A stretch of 64,000 nucleotides of DNA. It comes from Argopecten irradians (Eukaryota > Mollusca > Bivalvia > Pectinida > Pectinidae). Made by a program: the position numbers and the translations under genes. Under the pieces are notes generated by a model, which did no database searches, had not been told where the DNA came from, and worked only from the letters and a program-made list of their open reading frames with translations. The stretch's first letter is position 1; each line of letters starts with the position of its first letter. The DNA is taken from positions 37,202,071 to 37,266,070 of the forward strand of contig NC_091144.1 of the NCBI RefSeq assembly GCF_041381155.1, read 5' to 3'. Shown here in pieces: positions 1 through 10,800 of the stretch.

Positions 1-95
1 GTGGGGTAGTTGCCAGGTATTGGTTGACCGCTATTTGATGAGTTTTCTCGGATACTCCGGTTTTCCTCGACCATCAGCACCTGGCACACCATTGA
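1..95 (+). repeat. SINE-like dispersed repeat, fragment at window edge
   Basis: The stretch with ttttctcggatactccggtt followed by ccatcagcacctggcaca belongs to the same family as the copies near 5645 (minus) and 57785 (plus). The motif gtactccggctttcctc is, from memory, common in bivalve repeats; I cannot confirm a named family. Confidence 0.55.
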
Positions 96-2163
96 ATTAC
101 CTTGACTGTTTATAGAACGTTAAATTTATCAAAGCAACTCAATGATAGCACTAGTCATCTAGAAGAGAGCACATTACGAAAAAGATACAAGCGATATATA
201 AACGACGCCTTCAATGAGATTATCTTGAGAGATCTCAAAGTTTTGACAAATCAAAATATGAATATGTTCACAAAACAATATATGCGCTTGCTTTAATTCC
301 AGGACCAAAGATCAAAAGTCAAGGTCATTATCACAAAAAACAGACATTAATTTCCATATGATAATTCAATTTCCCTTTACGCAGCTACCGATCAAATTCT
401 AGCTTACATCTCCATCCTGCGAAGTCAAAAATTGTTTTCGTTGTTATTACGGTTAGGTGCAGGTGTCCAAAGTTCAAGGTCGTTTTTATAGTTTCTGTGG
501 TATAACGTTAACATTAAATTCCGTGGTAATTATCATTGCCAAGTTCTCACATCTTGTGTACCTTGAGGAGTCATCACTGTAGTCAGCACAAGTCATAGGT
601 CATGACAATTATGTTGTGACGTAGCACTTCTTGTGTGGTGCGTCACTCGATCAGTTCATGTCTGGTCTCAGCTATATGATCACCATTTTAAGATTGACCT
701 TTCTTATTCTTAGTGCCCTTGGCATTTTAAAAGATTAAAAAACACTATTAGTTTATCTGCAGGGAGAGAAAAAAGAAACCCTTTTCAATATTTTTTATAA
801 TCCTTTCATTAAGGCAAATGTAACTCCAATTGTCCTGTTATTGAGATTGTTCTGAGTCCAGTGTATTCAACTCTATTATCACTGTTTAATTCATAAGCTT
901 TTAAACTCATTTCCCTTCCTTCCACTCCCTTTAAGTATTACATTTATTCATTCCAAGAGCTAAAGAGTTTAAACATTACATCGAAACATTTCTGACGGCC
1001 AGTAACCTCATCTTCGATTCCGGCATTGACATAGATATAAAGACCATTTCTAAATTGGTGTATTTATCTATATGATGTTACATGTTGTCACGGTATTCCG
1101 AGGTGAAATCGTTTTGCTAAGACGAGAAATCCCATTACGAGTTGCGATGTTCAATTTTGATGTCTGTGTTGACATTGGATTATGCGATATAGAATATTTT
1201 TGTTTGATTTCTGTAAATGGTGAAAGCAGTATGGGATACCTGCACGCAATGGAGAGTAGTAAGATACGTCATCATTACTCGTGCTCATGTGACAATATCA
1301 CGTGATGAGTTGTTATTAGTTCTACGGTGTGTAAGCCGGTCATGTAGGGGTATATTTGTTAAGATAAAATCGCATTCAAACTAAAATTATTGATAGACAA
1401 GATAACTTAATGAATTAGGGCATATGATTAGATAAGGTCAAAGGCAGCTCGCATAAGTATATGCATTTATTGACCCAGTAGCAGTGTGATACGAAGATTT
1501 TTTACCCAAAGGTGTACTATTTCCCGAGGGCTTGCCAGAGTGAAATATTAGATCTGAGGATAAATAAATTTTCATATCGCACTGCCATCCAGGACATAAA
1601 TTGTTTATCATACCTAAAATTCGCGATTAACTACTGTGGATTAAATATTTCTTGAACTTGCGATGAGTCGAATAAGCGTTTTACTCTTCACCCGTCATTG
1701 TCGTACAATCGGAAGGGGAGATAACTCCTTGTCAAAGATGGACGGTCACGATAGCGGCACGCACTCAGGAAAATACGACGTTTTTTCCCTATCATGTGGT
1801 GTGTTTCAATTGTAAAACATGAGGTATAAAAAATAGAATAACCTATATAACTCAAACTGCAGGAGAATACGGATTATTCTCGTCATCAAATATAGATCAT
1901 GATTATTGACAGACAAAAGCTATGATCTCAAATTATGGCCAAATATACATGTCAATAACATTTTTTTTTTAAGTGAGTTTCAATCGTTATGATAATAATA
2001 TTGGATAGAACGGGATATTATGCAAACCAAAAGGTTGTAGATAAAAAAACTCGAAAAGGACAAATACCTATTCGACAAATAAATGGTTTCGATTTTATGT
2101 ATATGAAAGAAATGTTCGAGGAAATTGGGGTTTTTGACGAATAGCGATTCGAACTATCCAGAA
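96..2163. other. Non-coding flank, nothing recognised
   Basis: AT-rich sequence with only short chance open frames, for example 77 codons at 1072-1305 with no recognisable domain. It has no counterpart in the right half of the window. If copy L of the GPCR has more 5' exons nearby they are not visible here. Confidence 0.5.
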
Positions 2164-2377
2164 TTAATCGTCTCTACTCCGAATTTTCTGCTGCATAGCC
2201 TTCGTCAATAAATGAACCGTAGTCTTCTGATCAAGTCACCATCTTGCTTCCATCTTGTTTTTCAAAACACTCACTCAATTTAAATGGTGACTTATTTATA
2301 TTATATAATAAGTAGGCTACGGTTCATTTCCTTGACGAAATTCTATGCAGTCGAATTTTTCGTGCAGAGACAGTTAA
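2164..2377. mobile_element. 206-bp hairpin MITE flanked by TTAA
   Basis: Long imperfect terminal inverted repeats of about 60 bp: the left arm reads ctgcatagccttcgtca then aaatgaaccgtag, and the right arm repeats this in reverse complement. The element is 2168-2373, with TTAA at 2164-2167 and 2374-2377. The TTAA duplication suggests a piggyBac-type origin (inference). A single arm of the same family lies in intron 1 of FAS1 copies A and D. Confidence 0.7.
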
Positions 2378-3000
2378 CATTATGAATATCGTAAATTATG
2401 ATTCCTTTGGACCACTTATGAGAAGTTATATATTCAGTATTTGTTTAATAAAATAAACAGGGGCATGGACGGGACCATGCGATTAGTTCGTGATTGGAGA
2501 GTATTCCATGGAACCAAGTTCGAGTAAAAGGGGTTATACTGTAGTTTGTTGGTCAACAAAATAAACAGAAAATATAATTTGTAAATAATTTTTATTTGAA
2601 TTTATTGAACTATAGCAAATACTGAAATGGTGATTAATAATTTAATATATTACCATCTAACAAGTTTTGACTTTACATTTTATTTTGATCATGTTAATTC
2701 TTACATCAATATTCATTCCTAATCCATGTGAATTTCAGTTGGTAGGACCACGGGCGTTTGGCGCAATGTTAAACATTTTCAAATATCATAAAGATTGATT
2801 TTTTTATACTTTATCCACGCTTATACAGTTTAAGAGGTTGAATTTCATTTCATTTCAGTACATGTATGATATATCTGTAATTTGAAAAAAAATATCATAG
2901 GCGTATGTATAATTTTTTATAAAAGATATGTTATTTTTGTATGTCAACTGGCACACGCCGTAACTTCATGTAATATTATCGTATATTTCTTTCATTGCAG

Positions 3001-3776
3001 GTAAGCTGGTACCACTGTTTGAAAACGCATCATTAAATGCTTCGGTAATTACACTATGGGTCATCAGCTGTGAACGCTACCAAGCCATATGTCGCTCTCT
3101 CAAAACCAACATTTGTCAACTAGCAAAGAATGCCGGAAGCTGTGTTCTTCTCATCTGGGCATGCGCGTATTTATTGTCACTTCCGTTTTTCTTCATGACG
3201 TATCACGAGTCAGCATCCTTTTATGACGGGACAGAAGTGTTGGTCTGCCGCACACATGTCAATGAATTCTGGCATTTCTTCTACGTAACCGCCATGACAG
3301 CAGTATTTTTCATCCTGCCGCTTCTAATCCTTCTATTTATGTATTGTGCTATTATAAGGAAAATCTTTTTGACGCGGTCTCCCGATGAAAATCCGCCAAG
3401 TCGTCAGCGAAAACAGGCAATACTGATGATAATAGGGGTTGTTACGCTTTTCTTTGTTTCCCTGGTGCCAATAAGAGTTGTAACAATGTGGATTGTTTAC
3501 TCTTCTAATGACGACAAAGAACAAATTGGTTTCGAGAATTACACAAACCTCATCTGCATAGCAAGGCTAATGTTGAATGTGAACAGTGCCGGTAATCCAA
3601 TCATATATGGACTGCTATCATCAAGATTTAGAACAGCGTTCCGACGGATTGGTGCCTGTTGGCGACGATCTCCAACACATGACTTGTCAAAGTATACAAC
3701 GGAAATATCTAACACCAGAAATCCGAGACTTTTCAAAATGGAAAGAAAAAAGGTCTCCTTTGGTACCAGTGTATGA
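3001..3776 (+). CDS. Peptide-type rhodopsin-family GPCR, last coding exon (TM3 to C-terminus), copy L
   Basis: This is the 3' exon of a class A seven-transmembrane receptor, 257 full codons in the phase that starts at 3003. It begins after a pyrimidine-rich AG acceptor ending at 3000 and stops with TGA at 3774-3776. In order it shows the end of TM3 with the E-R-Y triad (SCERYQAICRSL), TM4 rich in W/A/L, an extracellular loop with the conserved cysteine (LVCRTH), TM5 (AVFFILPLLILLFMYC), a basic third loop (SRQRKQA), TM6 with the helix proline (FFVSLVPIR, lacking the usual CWxP tryptophan), and TM7 with NPIIY. A basic C-tail ends in KVSFGTSV. The KLVP..E stretch before TM3 and the RVVTMWIVY stretch after TM6 recall invertebrate neuropeptide/GHSR-like receptors, but I cannot name the ligand. 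The exons for TM1-TM2 are not found in 1-3000 and probably lie outside the window. A second, inverted copy lies at the right end. Confidence 0.88.
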
Positions 3777-4241
3777 ATATTGAATGATTGTATCCAACAA
3801 TGTATGAATTTATATATGATGTTTTTAAGAAGGTACGAATTAATGTATGATTTTTTGTATGAATTTATACAACAAGGCATGAATGAATATTCTATAAATG
3901 ACTAGATTGATAAAGGGATTATTCAACAATGTATGAATTTGTTTATAAATCTATTTGTTAATAGAAAAATTCATTAATGTACATATGAGTAAGTCATGAA
4001 GAAAGTACGTGTTCATATGGAGTTAAATGAGTATATAGAAAAATAAAATCAAAAGACAAACTTCCACTAGGCATTTATATTCCAGAGCAATCAATACATG
4101 GCGAAAGCGCTAAAGGAAGTCTGTCGTTGAGTTTTATTTTTCTATATAAAAGTAGGTATATTATCTGGTGAAACATGAATAAGATAAAGTATTTGTTGTG
4201 CTTGTACATTTCCACCTCAGGATTCGTTTGTTTTATTGTTT
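3777..4241. other. GPCR copy L 3' flank
   Basis: Carries short tandem-like words (atgaatttatatatg, caatgtatgaattt) after the stop codon. Near 4060-4140 a short inverted repeat pairs aagacaaacttccactagg with the later aaggaagtctgtcgttgag. No gene is seen. Confidence 0.5.
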
Positions 4242-4539
4242 GTGCATTATCGTCTGAAACTTACTGAGACAAATTTGTGACCAAGGTTATGAATCAATCA
4301 GTAATCGTACTTATCATTTGGTTGCCTTATATTTACCAGAACACAATATGTTACATTTAGATGGGTCTTCCTGTGTGGACAGTATCGTAATAAGATTTGG
4401 TGAAACAGATATTACAGGTGTTTCATTGTGTATTTGTTGGTATCAAAGAAATGTCTTCAATACGTGAACAGTTATAAAATACACACATGACGTAGCATAC
4501 TATAGCATCATATATCTGATGTACACTATAACCGGTTAT

Positions 4540-4690
4540 TTTTCGCGAGGATGATATTTTCGCGATTTCGCGGGACATTGCTATGATCGCGAAAATTTGA
4601 TCCGCGAAATAATGAGAAATAATTTACTCCTATATATCTTTACAGCCAGAGCGCAAAAAGTTAAATTCGCTAAAATATGATTTTCTCGTT
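4540..4690. repeat. CGCGAAA/TTTCGCG-rich dispersed repeat
   Basis: Contains tttcgcgag, attttcgcgatttcgcggg, gatcgcgaaaatttg and ccgcgaaataat in about 100 bp. Related CGCGAAA-bearing stretches occur near 10391, 20936, 29196 and 50020. Confidence 0.5.
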
Positions 4691-5644
4691 TAAGATTATA
4701 TCTTAATAGCAGATGTATAACAATAATTATAGTCTTAAGCATAATAGCAGTTAATATTCATCTGCTCTAGAAAAGTGATTTATAAGCATGCAGCATTTGT
4801 GTGTTTATACTTAATAAGCCGACACCTTTTTTAGCGCTCTGAGAGGGTAATTACTTATTAACGCAACTTCATACTAGCGCAACCACTTCATTTTACAATG
4901 TACAATCGTGCATGTACACAACATGACGGTGAAGTTAAAACACCGCTAAAATTAGTACTCATGCAGTATAACTACACTGTTTCAACCATGAAAATAAACC
5001 TGGAAGCCAGAATATTCAAGTAGACATTTTTCAAACACGGTGCATAGTATTTGATCGCCCTACGACAAATACGATATGAGGAGGGGGTACAGCAGAGTTA
5101 CGAAAATAAATAAATACTCTTTCAAATTGTGAAAGAAGTTAAAAATGACCTTCTGTTACTGTGAAGCCGTTGTAATAATGAATGTAAGGACCATTTCCAT
5201 AGGCTTGAAAATATATGTCACCTCACAAATTAAAATGACGTCGCTATTTGCAACGCTGTATCTGATTGGCTAATACAAGGTCGTAGCGATAACTTGGAGA
5301 AATATGTCCCTCTGAATATCGAATTAATTATAAGTTGTTTTTTATGTAATTTAGGTATAAAACAAAAACCAGAGTGAACTCTAAACATTAAGAAGCTGTC
5401 AATAAAGGGTACATTATACCTTTTTGCGTTACATATCCGAATGTTTTCGAATTAATCCTCAATCAATAAAATGCTCTGAGGAAAACTGTGATTAATTGTC
5501 TTGATTGATAGAGAGTATTGTTTATCATTGTATTAAATCCATTTTTTAGCAATAAAAAGACTGAAATATCTCGCATCTTCGTTTCTTGTATTTATTTAAT
5601 TTGGTTTCAATTAACTTCCTTTTAACAGCCAAAGTAATTTAAGC

Positions 5645-5780
5645 TTGTGCCGGGATACGTTAATAGGGAAATGCCGGAGTACCAGGAGAAAACCACCGAC
5701 CAGCGGTCAGCACATAGCAACTGTCTCGCATGGGATTCGAGTTCGCGACCCAGAGGCGGAGGGTTCGTAGTGATATGTCG
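5645..5780 (-). repeat. SINE-like repeat copy in the 1.77-kb block
   Basis: On the minus strand it reads gtcgcgaactcgaatccc, like a pol III B box, then ttttctcctggtactccgg. It is of the same family as window positions 1-95 and 57785-57910. Confidence 0.55.
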
Positions 5781-6012
5781 GCCACATTCAATAGAAGCAT
5801 ATTACAATATATTTATATATTTTTTTAATTATATGAATAAACTGTTCTTTAAAAAAGATGTAAAATTAAAATTTAGAGTAAACTTTTATTGAAAAGATTC
5901 AAATACTATAACAAAGCGATTTCTTAAGCATTATGCGCTAAAGTAAACAGCAGAATTTTATTTTTCCCAATACCTCGACAATGTCATAATAAATATGAAG
6001 GCATTTGAGGAG

Positions 6013-7740
6013 TGAAAGAAAAGAACAATCGCAGGTTTACAAAGACTTGACGGACAAGTTCAATGTCATTAAAATCTAAAGTTATTGACCGACAAAATTC
6101 CATTGATGTACATCAATGAACCAAACAACTATGCCTCCTATTGTCGCATAAAGAGCCTTCATAGTCACTGTGGCATAGTCATAGATAATGAACAAATCAT
6201 TCCTGTTAAGGACAAATAATTACCAGGCAGTATTAACCAAAGAGGAACCAATGCATTTACAGACGATCCGGACAAATAAAATGTACACACAAAAATTACA
6301 AAAATATAATGTGTAAAGATTTAATGAAGTGTACTAACGCAAAAAGGTATAAGTATTTCTAGTGGATTGCATCGATACAACGAATCAAACATTAAAAAAT
6401 ATTAGTTTGATGCACATTAAATCTAATTGATTTAACAACGGCAGAATGTTGACAGCCTTATTAAGTTCATGATGAGTATGATGTAAAAAGCGTCTAAACA
6501 ATGTAACTATCAATACATTTTTAATTTCAATTTTAAGTTATGAAACGATAGGATTTGTTTTATTAAAATGAAACACAGTTAAAGGCCCACTAAAAAGCTT
6601 ATAAAGAAATAACAAAATAAGAAAATATATTTCCATTACCTGAAATGAGGTTATAACACCAATTAACGCAAGATTTTCTGTGTAATATATGTTAACAGTC
6701 GCAATCCATTTCGCTGTTTTAACGTCGTCTGAGAGAAAGCATGTATAGTAAAATAAGTGTTTATGGACATGAACGAAATCATTGAGCAAAGGGAGATAAC
6801 TCGTAAACTAAGCTAAAGAGTTTGATGGAACTAGGAGCGAGCAGAGCACATATGTACATGATTTTCATTTCTATAGCATGGTACATGTGTGGCTTTGAAG
6901 GAAAAGTCAATACTATGACCATTCTGATTTCTTGAAAGGACCACTGAGCGGCCAATTATCAAACTTCATATATAAAGTGTCTTTTCAAAAGTTTGTTTTC
7001 GGTTGGTTACAACTTCAATTTAGATAGAAACGATCTTTGAATAAAGACTAAAATATGTATAGTACAATGTGAATCAAAAATAAGTTCATATCAAATATGG
7101 AACTTATTAGGTGTAAAACAGTCGACCTTTTTGCTGAGCCAATCATTGATAGTCTTATCTTTTTTTTAAATTATTTTGGTAGAATATGCAAAAGCTGTAA
7201 GTTACAGACAGATGCATAATTCCAGAGTTATTTATATTAAACTTGTAATATTGCCTAAATTAACGTTTATTTTCCAATCTGATGCTGTGGGATGTCGTCA
7301 ATACATACATAAATATTGCTATACTGCTGTATTTGTTTTATACGAACCAAGTTTAATGGAATTGTTTATACATTTTTATATCAATAATGTACTCACGTAC
7401 CGAAATCGTATGCTCAAACATTTATCTCTATATTGTAAAATAAAAATGTTAATTATGTGAATTCGAATAAAGTATATGTATTATAAGCATTCAAAGAAGT
7501 CGTTTTCAACTAATACTTTTTCATATAGGAAATGTTTGAATGTAATCTAACGCCAAATCTATACATAATTACCAATGCTTTATAGCCAAGTACTCATCAC
7601 ACACAACTCAAAGTGTGTTGAAATTTTGTATAATATGAAACAAGTCTTACTACGCAAGTTGTCGCATGGTATATTGTCAATAAATTTTTTAAAAAAAATA
7701 CAATTCTCCACAAAATTGAAAAAAAAATCAATAACTAAAA
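6013..7740. other. Shared flank between GPCR and FAS1 copy A, no gene seen
   Basis: AT-rich, matched in reverse complement by about 60600-62060. Open frames (6538-6789, 7176-7460) are not conserved intact between the arms and show no domain. Confidence 0.5.
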
Positions 7741-7858
7741 AGCAAAATTTATTTATAGTTTTTTTAATGTAAAACATAAAATATATAATGTAAAATAACA
7801 AAAAGAAAAAAAATGAATAATTACAGAATGAAGATATTTGCAGGTGATGAATGTTGGT

Positions 7859-10800
7859 TTATTTCTTTCCTAATATCGCAGATCCAAGGTATCGCAGAGG
7901 AATGAGCACGTGGTCAATTATATGGACAACACCGTTGGTGGCGGCGATATCAGCACTGAGTACTTTTCCGTTGTTTACCTGAACTGAATCCCCTGTATCA
8001 ACAAAAATATCCACATACAGATCAATTGGATCAACCAATTGAAATATAAAATAGTATATGCGAATCAGTCATGGTTATTTTCTTTCATAGTTTGAAGTTC
8101 TTATCTCATTTCACGTTTCCAATGTCAACCAAATTTTATTTCAATTAAATTAAATTGAAAAGGGATTACACAATAAGCCATGTCTACATAAGTTATATTT
8201 CTGGTAAAAAATGTATATATACAAATGAAGTGAAAGAATATTTTTAAACAGTATAAAAGTATATTTTAGTTACAACTGAAAGAAAAATTACCAAGAAAAC
8301 ATTCTGAGGTAATGACAATTCTAGATCTTATATAAATGTAAGAATAGTGATTTTGTTTTTAAGACTTTCAATAATAAAGAAATGAGAACAAACCTGAAAC
8401 ACTTATTCTGAATTTGTATTTATACCAAGAAGGTATTGTGAAATAATGACAATTCTAGATCTTATATTAATGTAAGAATAGTAATTTTGTTTTTCAAGAA
8501 GCATAATAATAAAGAAATGAGAACAAACCTGAAACACTTATTCTGACGGTATCCTGACGGCTGTCCAGTGTCCTCAATGACTCCCTGTTATAAAGACCAG
8601 CTGAGTACTCAGTGGAAGGCACCACGTGGTAAAGAAGGATTTCTGAAGTTAAAAAAGGTGATACGTAATTTTACATTAAATAATAATGTTCTAAGTTAAA
8701 TTTTAAAATCTTTAGTAACAACTTTCTTATGTACGAGATTATTTTTCAAATCTTTTCAATAAATGTCATTTTTGTAAAGGAATACAGTCGGAATTGATAG
8801 CTGTCATCTTTTAAATTCCTTGCTCCTTTATTTATTATTCAAAATATCATCGAAATTTCCAAGACTTAAATGCTCGGATGTCATCTCTCACGATTTCGGT
8901 GGGAGCTTTTTAGTGCATGTCAACTAAGAATACGCATGTCACGCAAGGTCAGACAAAATCTAACAGTTTTATAATGTATCCCTATTATCTATCGTTGTTC
9001 AAATATATATTTACAAATAATTACAACAGAAATCATGTCATATTATGTGCATATTATTTAACCTGTGTATGAAATAAAGAATTAATACGTTTTATGTCAA
9101 TAATACGTGAAACACACATATGCTTATTTTGAAGTAATATGAATATAATGAAAGTGCATAGCACCCTGGGGAATTGACAATACCTATACAAACAGATCGA
9201 AATGTTTTTCCTTTTTTTCTAGAAGTTGATAACATTGCAAACACCACGAAAACCATATACCTAATTTAACCTACCTTTTAGAAGCTGCGGGTTCTTAGCT
9301 AGATTGTCCAATACGTTTGATCCTAGTCGAGAAAACGCTTGATTTGTTGGGGCAAAAAGAGTCAAAGCGTCACCTAGAAAAATACGTTTAAAGAGAGATA
9401 CACTAATCAAATAGAATCCAGTATACTTGTAAGAATGTTAGAATTTCATACAAGTTTATTATCATGGCATTATTATAACATTGTTATGTTTTAAAATTAT
9501 ATTCGCCGCTATGCCTTTAACTTAAGCATTGATGTCTATTTATATTATGCCTCTGACGTATAATCCCATCAAAATACTACAATACAGTGTAACTGCACAG
9601 AGAAGTAAATGTGCAACATCGATAACAAATAATTACAATATCCAAGATGTAGATGATAAATCATTTTTGGTGGAGACATAAAATACAGAATAGCTTGGGT
9701 GAACACTGGATTATTATTAGTGCTACCAGTCAACAAGTGGCACATGTAGAGTGTTAACAGATTATATGGTAAGATTAATAAAACTTTTCCACCATTAGAC
9801 CTCTAACAATATTGCTGACCAAAGACATATCTTATCCAATTCAACTAGACATAATGTGTATATACTTGAAAAAGAGTGATTTATGCTATTCATGTTTCAA
9901 TGGAATGCCATGCATAGAATATATTGCTTCTTCTCCCTTCTCCTTTTTTTGCTTTTCCTTTTAAACATTTTTGATTCGCATCCCTTTAATTTCACCAAAA
10001 ACATTTCATGAAGGCTCCACCTTTTAGTACCTTGAGTACTTTGATTTTAATTTAAATGTCCCCTTCGAGGATACACAAGCAGACAGCATACTATTGAATG
10101 AAAAGGAAAGAAGAGAATACTACAGAAAGAGCGAAAGAAAAAAAGCTTAAGTTTACAATTCCAAAGAGGACCAGAATCGCAGAAATACGAGAATATGATT
10201 TTTCTTATACACTATGATAAGAGACCGAGGAAATTGTCTTTCAAGCCCAATAATATCACATATCCATTTTTATAGTTTTCAAAAGCTGACTAGAGATTAG
10301 AAATTGTGGAAATAATTCGATGAAACGTATCCTTAGCATACCTACATATGTATCTAGCACAGTCACCTTAACTAGAAAATAACATTTCTGCGAAAAAGCT
10401 ATATAACGCGAAATTAAGTTTCAGCGAAACATGTTGGGTTAGGATATCTTGAACCTCCTATATTACTACCTTGAAGGGCTCTTGCTAGGTCTGCTGTTTG
10501 GACCTTCGATAACAGGGTAGATAACTCTGAAGCACCGGCGACAATGTCGACAATACTGCCCTCTGATGGTAGCATTACTGTATCAATAAAATGGATGTAT
10601 CCGTTGCTAGCCTGGATGTCGAAATCCAATATCCTTGACCCATCAACTGTGACCTCCTGTCGGTTAGAATAAGGGAGATTTCAGTATAGGTCTAATTATT
10701 ATTGGAAACAGGAAGTTTGTCACCAGTTTATACATATATTAAAATACTGTATAAGATATGTATTTAGACACTGTTGACAAAATTAAGAAGGAAAGATAAC

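Larger units (their letters stand above)
4242..6012. other. 1.77-kb block present only in the left arm
   Basis: Relative to the right arm (junction near 62075) the left arm has this extra block, or the right arm has lost it. It contains a CGCGAAA-rich stretch (4540-4690) and a minus-strand SINE-like repeat (5645-5780). I find no clear terminal inverted repeats or target-site duplication. Confidence 0.7.
2481..7858. repeat. Left end of the large inverted repeat (counterpart of 60463-64000)
   Basis: Base 2481 (gattagttcgtgattgg) pairs with the reverse complement of the last bases of the window. Base 7858 pairs with the first bases after the gap. The arm contains the GPCR exon and its 3' flank. 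It is about 1.8 kb longer than the right arm, mainly through one block at 4242-6012. Confidence 0.92.

Noticed and set aside
6538-6789. 83-codon minus-strand frame partly kept in the right arm
   Set aside because: The reading frame is not intact in both arms and shows no domain; conservation is that of the whole inverted repeat.
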